Assembly: GCA_024734495.1 (NCBI GenBank)
Contig: JALMQS010000618.1
Coordinates: 471,235 to 535,234, forward strand
DNA: 64,000 nt
DNA from: Forficula auricularia
Lineage: Eukaryota > Arthropoda > Insecta > Dermaptera > Forficulidae
Reading direction: 5' to 3'
The position numbers and the translations under genes are program-made. Positions 23,090-35,926 of this stretch are shown piece by piece. The stretch's first letter is position 1, and each line of letters opens with the position of its first letter. Under the pieces are notes generated by a model that saw only the letters and a program-made list of their open reading frames with translations, did not search any database and was not told the DNA's origin.

Positions 23090-24382
23090 AATTGAGAAAA
23101 AAAATAATAAAAACTCAAAAATCAAATAAAATGCATTAAAATGTATAAAATAATTATCTTATTTAGTTACAAATAAACGATGAAATTGTTAGATGAAATT
23201 ACTTTTTGAAGTCGGTGCCAAACAAACTATATGAGCTAGGTTACGCGATGTTGTCTTCATTACCTGCCAAACGTAGTAAGATCCGTCGAGTGCAATTCAT
23301 AAAATGTAAATGTTTGGCACCGACATCAAAAATTAATTTCATGTAACAATTTAATCGTTTAGTTGTAACTAAATAAGATATTTATTTTATAACTTTTAGT
23401 GCATTTTATATTAATTTTAATAGATGAATATTTGAAGAGAAGAAATTCGCTATTTGTTTTGATATTAAGGAAAAAAATTTACTTTATACACCCTCGGGAA
23501 AAATTAAAGTGAATGCAAAGGGTCTCCCGTGTGGTCTCAATTTAAGACGAAATTCGCTATTTGTTTTGATAAAAAGGGAAAAAAATACTTTATACACCTT
23601 CGAAATAAATTAAATTGAATGCAAAGGGTCTCTGTCTCAATCTTGGATTTTTATAGAAAAATTAAATATTAATTTCAAAGAAATTTTTATTAATTTTAAT
23701 TGATGAGTATTTTAGAGAAGAAATTCGCTATTTGTATTGATAATGAATGCAACAACTAAAATAATAAGAACTCAAAAATCAAATGAAATGCACTAAAAGT
23801 ATGAAATAATTATCTTATTTAATTAGAACTAAACGATCAAATTGTTACATGAAATCACTTTTTGAAGTCGGTTCCAAACATATACATTTTATGAATCAAA
23901 CTCGACGGATTTTACTTAGTACGATTGGCGGGTACCCTCGCTTATATAGTTTGTTTGGCACCGACTTCAAAATGGTGTTTTCATGTAACAATTTCATAGT
24001 TTAGTTGTAACTAAATAAGATAATTATTTTATACCTTTTAATGCATTTTATTTTATTTTTTAGTTCTTATTATTTTAGTGGTTGTATTTAATTTTTTTGA
24101 AGTCGGTTTTTTTCTTAAAAATTATTTTTATTTTTCTCTTTTTAGTGATGTTAAGAATAGTGTCTTATGATAATACCTTGCATGCATATCGTAAGAGAAA
24201 GATTCGAGCGATGGAATCAGAAATTGATAATAAATAATAAATTTTATTGAACCAATTATTTTACATGCATTAGCGCATACATTTTAAAATCAGAAATTGA
24301 TAATAAAATTCAATTCATTAATAGACAAATTATCTCGAAACGTTAACGAGTTTTAAATGAACGTTTTAAGATTGTTTCATCA
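23090..24382. repeat. Two partial copies of the ACCGACTTCAAAA repeat with an internal duplication
   Basis: Foldbacks with TTTTTGAAGTCGGTGCCAAAC lie at 23090-23420 and 23752-24110. Between them the tract AGAAATTCGCTATTTGTTTTG recurs at about 23450, 23550 and 23720. The right part (24120-24380) matches 8660-8830. Confidence 0.75.
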
Positions 24383-24880
24383 CGGCTGAAACTATTTTCA
24401 TTAAAAAAATTGAGCGAAGCCATAGCATTTCGGTCTACAAAAAAGCTCTAATAAGTGAACATCGAAAAAATTATATTTTTTGAGATAATAATTGTTTTGT
24501 CAAAATGTCTGCTAGTTAGTTAGTCTGTCCGTTAGTCTGTTAGTTAGTCCGTGCGTTACCAAATTTTTGTCTACTAGCTATCAAAACCAAATTCCACACG
24601 TAGTTTTGGTCCATTGAGATTAAGAGCTGATTAGATTTTGGTGCATATCGACCCAAAATTAAGGGGGGTGGAGGGGGGCTTTAAAAATGAAAATCTTGGT
24701 CATTTACCAAATTCAACCAAATTTTGTATACATAATCAGTGGAACCCAAGAAGTCTAAAAATGTAAAAACTAACCGCCTAAAATGGGGGGAGGGTCTTGT
24801 ACTAAACTCAACCTAATTTTGTATACATAATCAGTGGGCCCCTAGGAGTCTAAAAATGCAAAAGCTAACCCCCATCCCCT
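24383..24880. repeat. Dispersed repeat also present at 63609-64000
   Basis: Shared order: GGTCTACAAAAAAGCTCTAA, ATTTTTTGAGATAATAATTG, TTAGTCTG..TGCGTTACC, GTAGTTTTGGTCCATTGA, and AACCAAATTTTGTATACATA with G-rich tracts. The TTTTGTATACATA unit is also found inside the mariner MITEs at 7.2 and 10.2 kb. Confidence 0.75.
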
Positions 24881-25009
24881 ACATGGTTATAAATAATTTT
24901 ATTAAATATTAAATATAAGTGATGGGCCAGGTTGTATGGCAAAGTCAAGTGGATGGCCACATCAGAACACGTCAGCTTATTCGTGAAGATAGAGAGCAGG
25001 AACTTCAAA

Positions 25010-25140
25010 AGTGTCCGCCTCCCTGGTGTAATGGTCAGCATCTCTGGCTGGCAACCCGGAGGTCTCGGGTTCGATTCCCGGCTATACCCAGACATTTTTT
25101 CTGTAAGTATAGGGTCTGGTAATAAAAATTAAGTGGGAGA
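25010..25140 (+). repeat. tRNA-derived SINE head
   Basis: CCTGGTGTAATGGTCAGCAT resembles an RNA polymerase III A box region, and GGGTTCGATTCCCGG (25067-25081) is a perfect B box. Spacing is tRNA-like. The anticodon arm (CTCTGG/CCGGAG) pairs, but the loop is 8 nt and no acceptor stem forms, so it is a SINE or tRNA pseudogene, not a functional tRNA. The overlapping frames 24919-25132 are translations of it. Confidence 0.75.
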
Positions 25141-26400
25141 TAAATTTAACCTAATTTATCGCGCGGAGAATTTACCACTGCTCGAAGCCCTTAAAAAACT
25201 TAGTAAATTGGATTGTATCTAACTTTCTGAGATTTGGCTCGTGATTCCGGCTTCTTTCCTTCTACTCTGTTCTTTTCACGATGGAGGGGCCATCCGATAC
25301 AGGCCTTTAGGGGATGCACCTTCTGGTGTATCTTCTTCTCACATCAATATCATTAAAAAAAGCCTAAGCTTCAAAGTACTGAATCACAAAATTCTGCCTA
25401 AGTTAAGTAGCTTGTGGAACTGCACTCTGGAGTAGGTGACCCTCTTCAGATAGCAAAGGGCTGTTGCCATATTTTCAGCATAGCATTCCTAATGACTAAA
25501 ATTTAAAAAATATAAATTTTTAAATTTTATTATATATTTTATATATCACCTCCAACCTACACCATTCTCCCTGTACAAACTTCCTAAAGCCAGTCCGTAT
25601 TCTACTGAAATCGATTGGGAAAGAAATGAGACACTTAAAGTTGCGTTACTCGGGAAATTCATCCGTTAAACGTCATAAGAATCTATAAATTAAAGCAAAA
25701 AGCTCTTAATTTCCAGATAAATTGCATAGGGCTAAATAATCCCTATTTGTACATTTTAAATAATAATGATGCCCTAATTTAGCCAATACATTAGCATTTG
25801 AATGGCTTATTTGACCATCTTTGACACTCAGTTTGTAATAAAAAATGTATTTTATTAAATGCTGATTATTTTATTCGAGAAATTAGTTAAGTTTAAATAT
25901 ATTTTGTGTCAGGTCAATAACATAGATCGTTAGTCTTTCATTATTTTTGTTAAAATTTTATTCGCTTTCGATACTTCGCCATATTAAGTAGTGAACATAC
26001 TAAGCTCGATGTACACATTTTATATGTTATATATAATTTTGTTTTTGATAATACACAACCACTCTGTCTGCACATTACGTATTGAGTTTGTAAATATTGT
26101 AAAAACTATTTTTTTTATAATTTATTATGTTTTTGTATTTATATTCATATATTTTATGCTCATTACAACTCATTAGAACTGAAGATGGCATTATTTAATT
26201 AAAGCCGAAACTGTTTTCTATAATTGGGAGTTTTTTATTCGACAGGGTCTTTCTTTACTGGCTGAATTCCTTCTTTTTTAATCTATAAATTTTTGGACAG
26301 CCATCTCTCCTTCATCAATGTTCTGAAGAATTTATACCCTTGAAAATATAAAGTGAAGCTGGCCGATATAATTGGTGAGTGATAAAGATAATAGTGAAAA
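25141..26400. other. No gene seen; possible SINE body then AT-rich DNA
   Basis: 25141-25490 has more balanced composition and may be the SINE body or another repeat. From 25500 on it is plain AT-rich DNA. Confidence 0.4.
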
Positions 26401-26736
26401 GGAGGCGGTTGGTGTGATCAATTACGTCATATTTTTTGTGTAAGCTATTTTTGGTATAAACTAGTTAAATAAATACTGAATATTTTGATGAAACATTAAG
26501 TTTCTGGCCAAAAATAACATCTTCATGGTTAATTCCCGAGCTTAGGATCAGTTATTAGATAATCTTAAAAGTAGGCGGTTTGTTTGCTCAATTAAGCCAT
26601 ATTTTTTGTGTAATCTACTTTTGGTATAAACCAGTTAAATAAATACTGAATATTTTGATGCAACATTAAGTTTCTGACCAAAAATAAGATCTTCATTGTT
26701 AATTCCCGAGCTTAGAATCAGTTATTAGATAATCTT
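26400..26736. repeat. Two-unit tandem duplication, ~168-bp period
   Basis: AGGCGGTT..ATATTTTTTGTGTAA..GGTATAAAC..AAGTTTCTG..CCCGAGCTTAG..TTAGATAATCTT occurs twice in direct orientation, with scattered differences. Confidence 0.92.
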
Positions 26737-27219
26737 CAGGATTCTAAGCTTTAAATACTATATATGTACAATCTGCATCCCAGCTCTATGTGTTTAGTCC
26801 CTATACAGAGCTTATCAAAACGTCTTCGTGCTCGAAAAGTTTATTATATGACAAAGTGTCTTACGTGCATTCTCGCTAATGTTCATGGTCTTTCGCTGCA
26901 AAGTATACCATGATTACCTTAAGTGAAATATAGGAATGATGAAATGTATGAATAATGTATATATAAAAAAATTGTAAAGGTTTTATTTTTAACAGAAAAT
27001 CTGATACTTCCTCAATGTTTTCATCATGTAGATATACAAATTCAAATAAATAAATAATAATAAAATATTAGTAAAATGAAGCTGTTGAAGCTTTTATTTT
27101 TGAGATTAATTTGAATAAAATTTGAATTTTTATTTAAATCACACATAATTATTTATAATTATTTATTAAACACGAAGAAATAATACAATATATTCGTTTC
27201 TGCTCAACTTATTTTGCGG

Positions 27220-27545
27220 GGAGATGGTGCGCAGGGTTGGAGGGCACGGGGTGGGGTCCGGGTTTGATGGGGTGCGGGGATTGGGAACGGATGCATGGTG
27301 CGGGTGCTGGAAGAGTTTTGGGGGTGGGAGTGGGATGAGGGGGGTTAGTGGGTTAGGGTGCGGAATGGAGTGTTGGGGTGGTGGTCTGGGGGCGGGGGTT
27401 GGGCATGGTGCGGGGGGTGGGGTGTGTTTCGGGGTGTGTGGTGGGTGGGAGTGGGGGGTGAGGGTGGGGTTCGAGGGCTGGGGGTCCAAGGGGCGTGCCA
27501 CTTGGCTAGCAAGAGAGCCGCCGAAGGCGGGCCTTTTAGCTAGTT
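27220..27545 (-). repeat. GC-rich head of the ACTAGCT repeat (inverted), copy B
   Basis: Counterpart of 11640-11975, with a shorter G-rich tract and GCCGCCGAAGGCGGGCC..AGCTAGTTTATA. The Gly/Trp- and Pro-rich frames here are not genes. Confidence 0.7.
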
Positions 27546-29831
27546 TATATTATATTATTTGTTCGTGTTTAATAAATAATTATAATTAATTATGTGTGAT
27601 TTAAATAAAAATTCAAATTTTAATAATAAAATTTTTTTTTATTAATTATCTCGTAGGATTTATTTAAAAATCATTGCTCTCCGAGTGCACTAGATATCAA
27701 TTGAATTGGAAACCTAAATAAACTTAAATTCAGCACGGTGATGTTAGCATTTTCTTTTAATGCACAGTGGAGTTAGTTAAGCAGAAAATGTGAACATAAA
27801 GCTAAATATTTCTTTACATAGTAGTATATCGTGTGGTATATAAAAAATTTGAAAAAGAAAAATTGAAATGGCAACTAAATATTCAAAGAAGCAATATTTT
27901 ATGCCTGAATTGTTATTCACGTTTGAATGATTTTTTCAAATGTTAAAATTTCATAAATCATATATACATATTCTTTTCAACTGTCAAATTGATTTTACAA
28001 CATGAATGTTTTTTATTTTTTACTTTCCCTTATTTTCTCATTTGAATACCTTCACTCAATATATATTAAGAAACGTCTATATACACGATAAAATCGTTAT
28101 TTTTAACATTGAATTTTTCTCATTTTTACGCTCTTTAATTAACGACTCGTAAGTCAAAAGCACTTCAACAAACTTTGCGAACTTAAAGTAGAGTACAAAG
28201 AATCTATATTAAAAAAGTAAAAAAGTTTATTAATTAATCATTTGAAATCGGAATGAAATTATTGCGTGATGAGAAAATAAATTAATAACTAATAATTGGC
28301 GTTTAGTGTCCATCGCATGACTTTCATTTATCCAGCAGCAATAACAAATCGACATTAAAATATCATAGTTAAAAGTTACTTAAAAATAAAATTTATCTAA
28401 TAAATTATATTTCTAAAAAATCAGGTACTGCTGGAGTCTTTGGAATAGAGCTCTCCACAGGATGCTGCATAAATACTTTTAAGGGGGTTCGTGATTGTTA
28501 ATCATTTTTATAAGAAAATTCTCAAATTTTTACCATCGAATCATTGATCTATTAAATATTTATTCCCAAAATTTGAAGTTGATCGTCTGTCCTTTTACCG
28601 AGAAATAAATGATTGAAAATTGTCCTTTTAACATGGAAGTAAATAGACAGAGCTTTTAAAAGCTATAACTTCAAAACAAATTATACCATTCTCAACAAAT
28701 TTATACAGATCAATAATTCAACTTTTATGAATAAAATGATACATTTTTCAATAGATTTGACAGTCTAGTTAATTAGTTATTCATAAATGTAAAAAAAAAA
28801 CGAAAAAAGCTATTTCCATGCAACAGAATATAACAAAAGCACAAGTGTAGAATTCAAACTCTATTTCTTGAAATCGTTTTTGTGTTAAATAAATGTTTTT
28901 ATAATGAGAAAAAATGTTATCTCAATATTCTTTTTATTACTTAATATTATCAAAACAACGATTTTTATTCGAAATGAACCTCATTTTTTTATTAGAAAAT
29001 TTCGTATGCAGACGTTGTCACTCTACAGAAATACAAAAGATTTTTTCGAAGATCAACCATATAGATAAGTTGTCCCGAAGCTCCTTAAGTAATATCTTTT
29101 TCACATTTAGAAAAATATATAGTATGAAACTTAAAGTTCTTAATGTGTGGATTTGTTTAATCTGAAATTATCTCCTGGTTCACAACAAAATTTATTTTTA
29201 TTCAATCACCTGTTAATAATTAGTTTAATTAAAACACTTTTCAAAATTTTTTCCGAATATTGAGCCCTGGCTATATAATCTACATATTTTGAAAAACATT
29301 TTTCATTATTTTTTAATCTAATAAATGAACACAGTTCTTGATAAAAACAAGCGTAAAATGTTTATTAAAAATAATTCAAACATTTCTGGAGAAAAAGATA
29401 TACTTAGTTTATAGTTTTTTCGAAATGATAAGTCGTTTAAAAAATGTCATTAAGAAAAATGAGCTGGGACAAAAGAATAAAGACCATATAAGAACCCAAA
29501 CTAGCATTCTTTTACTTGTAAATTATTAATTTAATTAAGAAAAACCAATCAAATTAAAGTTACCTGAAGATAACATAATAGATCGATTTGTCGACCCAAA
29601 ACCTCCCTAATCCGTGATTTTCATCGAAATCTTTAAAGCTGTTTTCGAGAAAACGATATAGGTATATACAGGGTGCCCCGTATCACAACGATAAACCGTG
29701 AACAGGAGATAGGTCAATTTATGAAGGTCCAGAACCCAAATTTTTTTAATAAGTCCCATAGTTTTCGAGTTTGGTAAATGGTAAAAATCGTTACCCTGCC
29801 CTAAATATCAAGATGCTGTTGCTACAAATTT

Positions 29832-30131
29832 ACATATTTTATTTTAAAGTAATGGAAGGCAGCCCAGAGGTAGTGAGGAAAGAAAAAATTAACACATATA
29901 AAATAAGGTGTAATTTATTGGAATCCTTCCTCCTTTCCTTTCAAACCGACGTTTCGGAGAATTTTTCCCTCCTTCTTCAGGGTTTCAAAGGGTCAATGAA
30001 TGAAACAAATAAAATGTTTCCTTCTTCTCTGCACAGTAGTGTTCAAAAACTTTCTTCATTTTTAACAAAGGCATAGAAAAACAAATTTTTTTTTCCTTCT
30101 TTTTCTTAATTAGATTGATACATATTTTATT
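29832..30131 (-). mobile_element. Short non-autonomous PLE derivative with 12-bp target duplication
   Basis: The 276-bp insert (29844-30119) is flanked by ACATATTTTATT at 29832-29843 and 30120-30131. Copy A has a single ACATATTTTATT at 15590-15601. The insert contains a well-preserved hammerhead-like motif on the minus strand and no protein domain. The overlapping frame 29771-30076 is a chance ORF through the junction. A diverged relative is at 61330-61750. Confidence 0.88.
29943..29985 (-). ncRNA. Hammerhead-ribozyme-like motif, best-preserved example
   Basis: Minus strand: AAACC (helix I), CTGAAGA, A, GGAG..CTCC stem II, GAAACGTC, then GGTTT (helix I, perfect 5 bp). ACGT is self-complementary and the following C fits the NUH cleavage rule. 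All three helices of a type I, dimer-style hammerhead can be drawn. The extra A before stem II is the one departure from the canonical core. Confidence 0.75.
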
Positions 30132-31385
30132 ATTCTAATTTTTGTTACGCAATTCTGAATAATCCTGCTATTTACCAGAATTCAAGATAATCAAAATGGG
30201 ACATAATTGATTAACATATTAAATAAAAAAGACTATCAAAACATGTTTTTAAAATAGCTAATTTTGCAAAAAAAAAATACAAATTTTTTTTTCTAAAGAA
30301 GCAAGTACAAAGTCCTGTACCATTTTGAAATCTCGACTAAATGGAAAATTTTTTAAATAACTTGCCATGTAAACTAACTAGACTTTTTTACATTAAAGAT
30401 GATTCACAGTTAACTGATAAAATTTTTTAAAACATAAGTCTGGCAAAAATATTTTTTTTCTTGAAAAGTATATTATGTACATACTTATGGTTTTATTTTG
30501 AATTCTTGTCAATAGCAGGATTATTCAGAATTGCGTAACAAAAATTAGAATAATAAAATATGTAAATTTGTAGCCACATCAGCTTGATATTTAGGGCCGG
30601 ATAGCGATTTTCACCATTTTCAAAAAAATTCCTATAACTCAAAAACTATGGGACTTTTATTTAAAAAAAAATATTTAGGTTCTTGGACCGTCAACTGGCT
30701 TATCTCCTGTTCACGGTTTATCGTTGTGATAGCTTATATAATAAGATTAATTCTAATATTTTTAAATTATTAAAAATCTTCGTAATTTATGTCTCTAGCA
30801 GTCTTAAATATTTCCAATGTTAGATTATATACTGGGAGTGAGATTGTTCTCAGATTAGGATTATTCCAGAGAATTCCTATTTATCTTTATTAAATTCTTT
30901 CTTTGTATAATACTATAATTGTAGTTTCTCAGCCATAATAATTTTAATTGGTTTAAAACTCGTCTGGGCTTGTTTCCGACATTTCTGAGTTGGGAGAAAT
31001 AGCAGACGAGGGATTATTCTTCAATCCTTTTAATCCCATATTTTTAGACCAAATTATTCCCTTCGCTTGCCCTTTGAAATTATACAACCATATTGTTTCA
31101 TTAGTAGAAAATCAACCCGCCCGTCGAATTAAAAAAAAATATTTATTTATTTAATATAAAGTGTACTAAGTAAATTCAAGACAGAAAAACAAAACAAAAT
31201 TTTAATTTATATATACCCTTGGTGGGTCTCCATAATATTAAATTCATCTACAATTTTCAAATTCTTATTTTACTTGTTTTTCCTGTTCTATAGTTTCAAA
31301 GACTTGGCCTGTATTATCAGTCTTTGTAATTACACAAATTTTATCTGTTATTTCTCATGGGCTCATTTACCCGATTTTATATAAT

Positions 31386-32421
31386 ACTAGCTGCAAGGTT
31401 CGCCTTCGGCGGCCATCTCTTGCTAGCCAGGCACGCCCTGAACCCCCCAACCCACGATCCCCACCCTCATACCCCACTCCCCCTGAACCCCACCAAACAC
31501 CACCCCCAGTCCTCTACCCTCACCCCCAGCCCCGGCACCACCCCACTACGCCTCTTGACCCACCCCACCATCCCCCGGACCCTGTCCCCGCTCACCACCC
31601 CCGCACCACCACCCCGGACCCCACTACGCCTCTGGACCCTCATCTGAGCCCCCCATTACGCCTCTGGACCTACCTACCTTCCACTCCACCCTGCACCCCC
31701 GGACCCCATCCTAAGCCCACCACTCCCGCACCCCACCCCCGCACCCAGTTTTTTTTATTTCTATCCTTCTAGTGACCCAAAGATTATGTATACAAAATTT
31801 GCTTAAGTTGGCTCTAAGGGTAAGAATTTTCATTTTTTTGAACCCCCTCCCGTTTTGGGTGGTTAGTTTTTGAATTTCTAGCCTTCAAGTGACCCACAAA
31901 TTATGTATACAAAATTTGGTTAAGTTGGCTCTAAGGGTAAGAATTTTCATATTTTGACTCTCCCCCTTTTTGAGCGGTTTTTTGGGGGAATTTTTTTAAA
32001 CAAAAGTTGTCAGAAATCACATCCCCTACAACTTTGCTCATAATAAAATTTGCCGTAGAGTTAATAGTCTAGGAGTTATTTGATAATTTTCATTCGTGCG
32101 CCCTCCAAACCCCCTTCTGGGTTCAAAATATCAAAACGTTATATAGATTAAAACGTAAGTTAGAAGACATCGGATGTAAATATGAAATTTCATAATAATC
32201 CCTTCAGCCGTTTTTACGTGAATCGTGAGCAACTTTTCGGAAACGACGGAAACCTACAGACATACAGACAGACACACCGACAGACATACCGACATGCATA
32301 CATACAGACAGGAATTTTGTTGAGGGTGTTTTCGTTCATAACTTTGCTTGAAACGTGTGCAACCAAAATTTGGCGTGATTTGGAGCAATGTACAGACAAA
32401 ACCTTAATTATATATATATAG
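31386..32421 (+). repeat. ACTAGCT...TATATATATAG dispersed element, copy B
   Basis: Counterpart of 16851-17838. It has a longer CAGACATAC-type stretch (32258-32310) and several indels in the C-rich island. Confidence 0.6.
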
Positions 32422-33620
32422 TTAGAACATTGGTTTTGTTGTTATAACAAACTAACCACATAAACAACGGTCGTTGATGAGAAATAATAGATACAATATT
32501 TATAATTAGGAAGACTGTTGAAGAAGGTCAATCCTTCGAAGTACAGTCACGTTAAAAAACATAACCTAAATATTTTAGCACCGTTCATATGTATAGAGAG
32601 TGGTTACGAGGCTAAAACTTTTTGTGGAGATTGTCACGAAAGAACTACTTTAATCTATTGGAATATTGAAAGTAACAATATACCGAAATATTGATTTTCA
32701 AGTTTGAATAAAAACGACCACGAAGAAGATAGATAAGCAGTTGATCGTGACGTAATCATTTGCTCTGAAAGTGGGAGGAGCCATATGAACTTTTCAATGA
32801 AACAAAAATAAAGATTTTCATAGACAGGAAGATTCTAAGTCACGAAGTTTTAACTTTGTTTACGAATCAACCCGAAACTTTCGACAGTAGACTTAACTAT
32901 ATTCGAGTTGTTTATATTAGAAAAGCCTGTTAAAAAATCATTTTTCATTTTATAAATCGAAACTTAAAAAAATGCATTAAGAATTCAAAAGAATTCACTA
33001 AAATAAAATATAAATTATATTTAAAAAGTTTTGAAGAAAACTTATCAAAGTCAAAGAATTTTTAAAAACATTTTGCTAACGGCTGTCGGAACTGACGTCA
33101 CAAGAAAGGGAGATGGTCTTTCAATCAAAGAGGTGTCAATGACATGATAAAATAGTGTTTTTCATTTTTTGATCAACTGTGAGACAAAACCTTCAAAACA
33201 TGGTCTGTATAATTAAGCCTACATATAAATAATCTAATATATAAATTTCAAGTTGATATTCTAATTAGTTTGCGATCTACAATGCTATCACAGATGAGAC
33301 AGACAGTCATATAGACATTGTAGTGAACTATGACTTAATTAAGTCTTACGTTACAAATGAAATTGATTTGTTTAATGAGTCTTAGCAGATTAGAGTTTAC
33401 TCGGGATCGAATCTCCCCTTAGACCGAACAATTTTAATCTTTTCAAAAATACAAGACCCTCTCAGGTGAAGACAATGGAAACCATCCTGTGAAAAATTTT
33501 CCCAAGAAAATTACATTGGAGATGATACTCTCCATAGTAATCGCTAACGCTGGGAATCGAGTATGGCGCTTGAAGAAGAAGTGTATTAATAATAATAATA
33601 ATAATAAATATTAAAAAAAA

Positions 33621-33911
33621 CTGATTATTCTTTTTTGCTGTTAAATAAAAACAAAAAGCTTTTTTCTCATGAGTTTTTTATTTCAAATGTTGGATTAAAT
33701 AAATCCAAATATTTCGTAAACTTTACAGTCTTCTTCTTCAGTGGATTTTGGAGCAAAATACAATCGGTGTTAGTTAAAGTTTAGAATTGTTTTTGTTATA
33801 AAATTATAATCGTAAACTTTAACTAACACCTATTGTATTTTGCACCAAGGTCCACTGAAGAAGGAAGACTGTATGTTTCGATTAATTTAAACCACCATTT
33901 GAATTAAAAAC
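33621..33911. mobile_element. Palindromic PLE-type derivative, copy B, truncated
   Basis: Left arm intact and right arm interrupted after GAATTAAAAACT, where about 690 bp present in copy A (19346-20036) are missing. Confidence 0.7.
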
Positions 33912-33962
33912 TCAATAAACCACTTATATATAGTTTCCGAATTGTTACACTTTTCGGGGAAA

Positions 33963-35636
33963 TCAAGGTCTTTTTCTCCTTTTTTGCCATATTACACTTC
34001 TTCTACATATAGAACCAGGGAGTTCATAATATTTCATTACTTGGAGAACATTTGTATCAACAGCTTGCAATGCTATGCTGACTTTATTGAACTTCTTGAG
34101 TATGAATCCCCAGAAGGCAGTAAGAAAAGCAGTTTCATATTTTTCGAGTTGTCTTTTAAGACCATCAGCTTTGCTCCGAACATCTGATTTTAAATTTTTA
34201 TTGTTTTTAACATCAGTTAAACACTGAAAAACAGCATTCCAAGATCGTGCCAGACTTTCACACGCCTCACTTCTAGAAGACCACCTTGTTTGCGACAAGG
34301 ATTTTAACGCCTTCGCTTTGGATTTTTGTTTTTGCCCCTGTTCTTCCTTCTTAACTTGAGTGACTTGGCGTTGGTAATGTTGTAATTCTTCCCAGCGGCC
34401 TGTAGATCGTGAGAAAAAATTATACAACTCTTGTAGAAAATCAAAAAATGCAATAGCTACTGGAGAGCATTTAGCTGCATTTTCGCCAATTAAATTCAAG
34501 GAGTGTGCTGCGCAGGGGGTGAAGTACGCAAAAGGGCTAACACCTCGATTTTCTGTTCCGTCACCAGCCTGAAGAAGACTTTGTAGGCCATTGTACTTTC
34601 CGGACATGTTGCTCGCATTGTCATATGATTGGCCACGGCAATCACGCATATTTAAATTATATTTATTGGCCATTGTCACTATAGCCTGAAGTATCTCTTT
34701 AGACTTGTGGCCGGCATTAGCAAGAAATCCAATAAAACGCTCGACTGGTGTCCCATCTTCTCCAACATAGCGAAAAACTACACTTAACTGGTCGCAATGT
34801 GACACATCAGGAGTCGAATCAACGATGATTGAGAAATATTTTGCCCTTTTTATATCATCAATTATGTTCTTGAGAACAAGATCAGCCATAAGTCCTATGA
34901 GCTCTTCGTATGTAGTGTTTGAAAGATAATTTACTTTGCCAGAACCTTTTCCCCCAAAACGTGCTACATGGTCAGCCATAAAAGGGTCAAATTCCGCTAG
35001 TAGTTCAACGCACATTAAAAAATTTCCATTACTGGGATTGTTCAATTTTCCACTATGGCCTCGTAATGACTTACCTCGGGATGTTAATTTAATGATAATA
35101 GCAACAACACCCTTAAGAACATTTTTCCAATAAGTTATTTCAGCATTAACTTGGCAAGCTATATCCTGGTCAATTTTTCCCAACTCTTTACCTCGGATTG
35201 CGAAATTTAATGAACAATTCATGTGTTCTTTACCCCCTTCATGTTCTTTCATTCTTGTAGAAGCATTCTTCCAGTCAGAAAACCCCTCTTTTCTACCAAA
35301 TTGAGTGCAATCATTTATGAAGAGAAGGCAAGGACCACAGAAAACATTACCAGTTTTCTCTGAATAAACCACCCAATCGCGATTTACAAACTGCCCATTG
35401 GACAATTTTCGTTGAAACATTGACTCGGTACAAAAACGCTGCACTATATTTTTATCTTCACCAGGTGCCGTTTGATAAATTTTCCTACTTTTTTCAAAGT
35501 CATATTTCTTTCTTGGTAGTCCACGAAAAGCGAAGTAATCACGAGTAACTTCATTAATTTTCCATTCACTGGGGTCTTCACTGATGATTAAGTCAGGCAC
35601 TTCGGTGTTTTGACTTTTAAGTACCTGGAACACCAT
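33963..35636 (-). pseudogene. hAT transposase with TTF zinc finger and DUF4371, C-terminally deleted (copy B)
   Basis: The 557-aa frame is almost identical to copy A (R to G at about residue 176 is the only internal difference I see). A one-base insertion near 34021 shifts the end into a different frame from that of copy A. The deletion at the 33912 junction removes the hAT dimerisation domain and the terminal repeat. This copy therefore cannot produce a complete transposase. Confidence 0.88.
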
Positions 35637-35926
35637 CGGTAATTTTTTGTTTTAGTTAAAATTGAAATATCAATTAAATTGAAAGTTTTAGCCGAGAGTA
35701 GCAGAATTTTTTATTTTAAATGTTTCTGGAGGAGATTTTTAACAAAATCTTCAAGATAATTTTTGTTTCTATTTATGTATCTAATAACCTTGGTATGTAT
35801 GTATTATGTAACTATCTATCTATCTAGCAATGTAATTTTAAAAAATTTATTTTTATTAACATTTATATAAACAATTTTTGCTCGTTTAATAAGAGTAGAT
35901 AGATAGATAGATAACTGGAATAGGTT

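Larger units (their letters stand above)
29669..30731. mobile_element. CAGGGTG foldback MITE, copy B, interrupted
   Basis: Same element as 15430-16197, split by the insertion at 29844-30119. The left terminus reads CAGGGTGCCCCG. Confidence 0.85.
26823..35926. repeat. Duplicated block, copy B
   Basis: Collinear with 11249-22046. It lacks the PLE of copy A, carries a 276-bp PLE derivative at 29844-30119, and has lost the hAT 3' end. It breaks off at an N run exactly where copy A still matches (TGGAATAGGTT). Confidence 0.93.

Noticed and set aside
25016..25090. Functional tRNA gene
   Set aside because: The B box is perfect, but the anticodon loop is 8 nt and no acceptor stem can be formed.
24919..25122. 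Reverse-transcriptase-like C-terminus (GHIRTRQLIRED)
   Set aside because: The resemblance to LINE C-termini is short and the frame runs straight into the SINE head.
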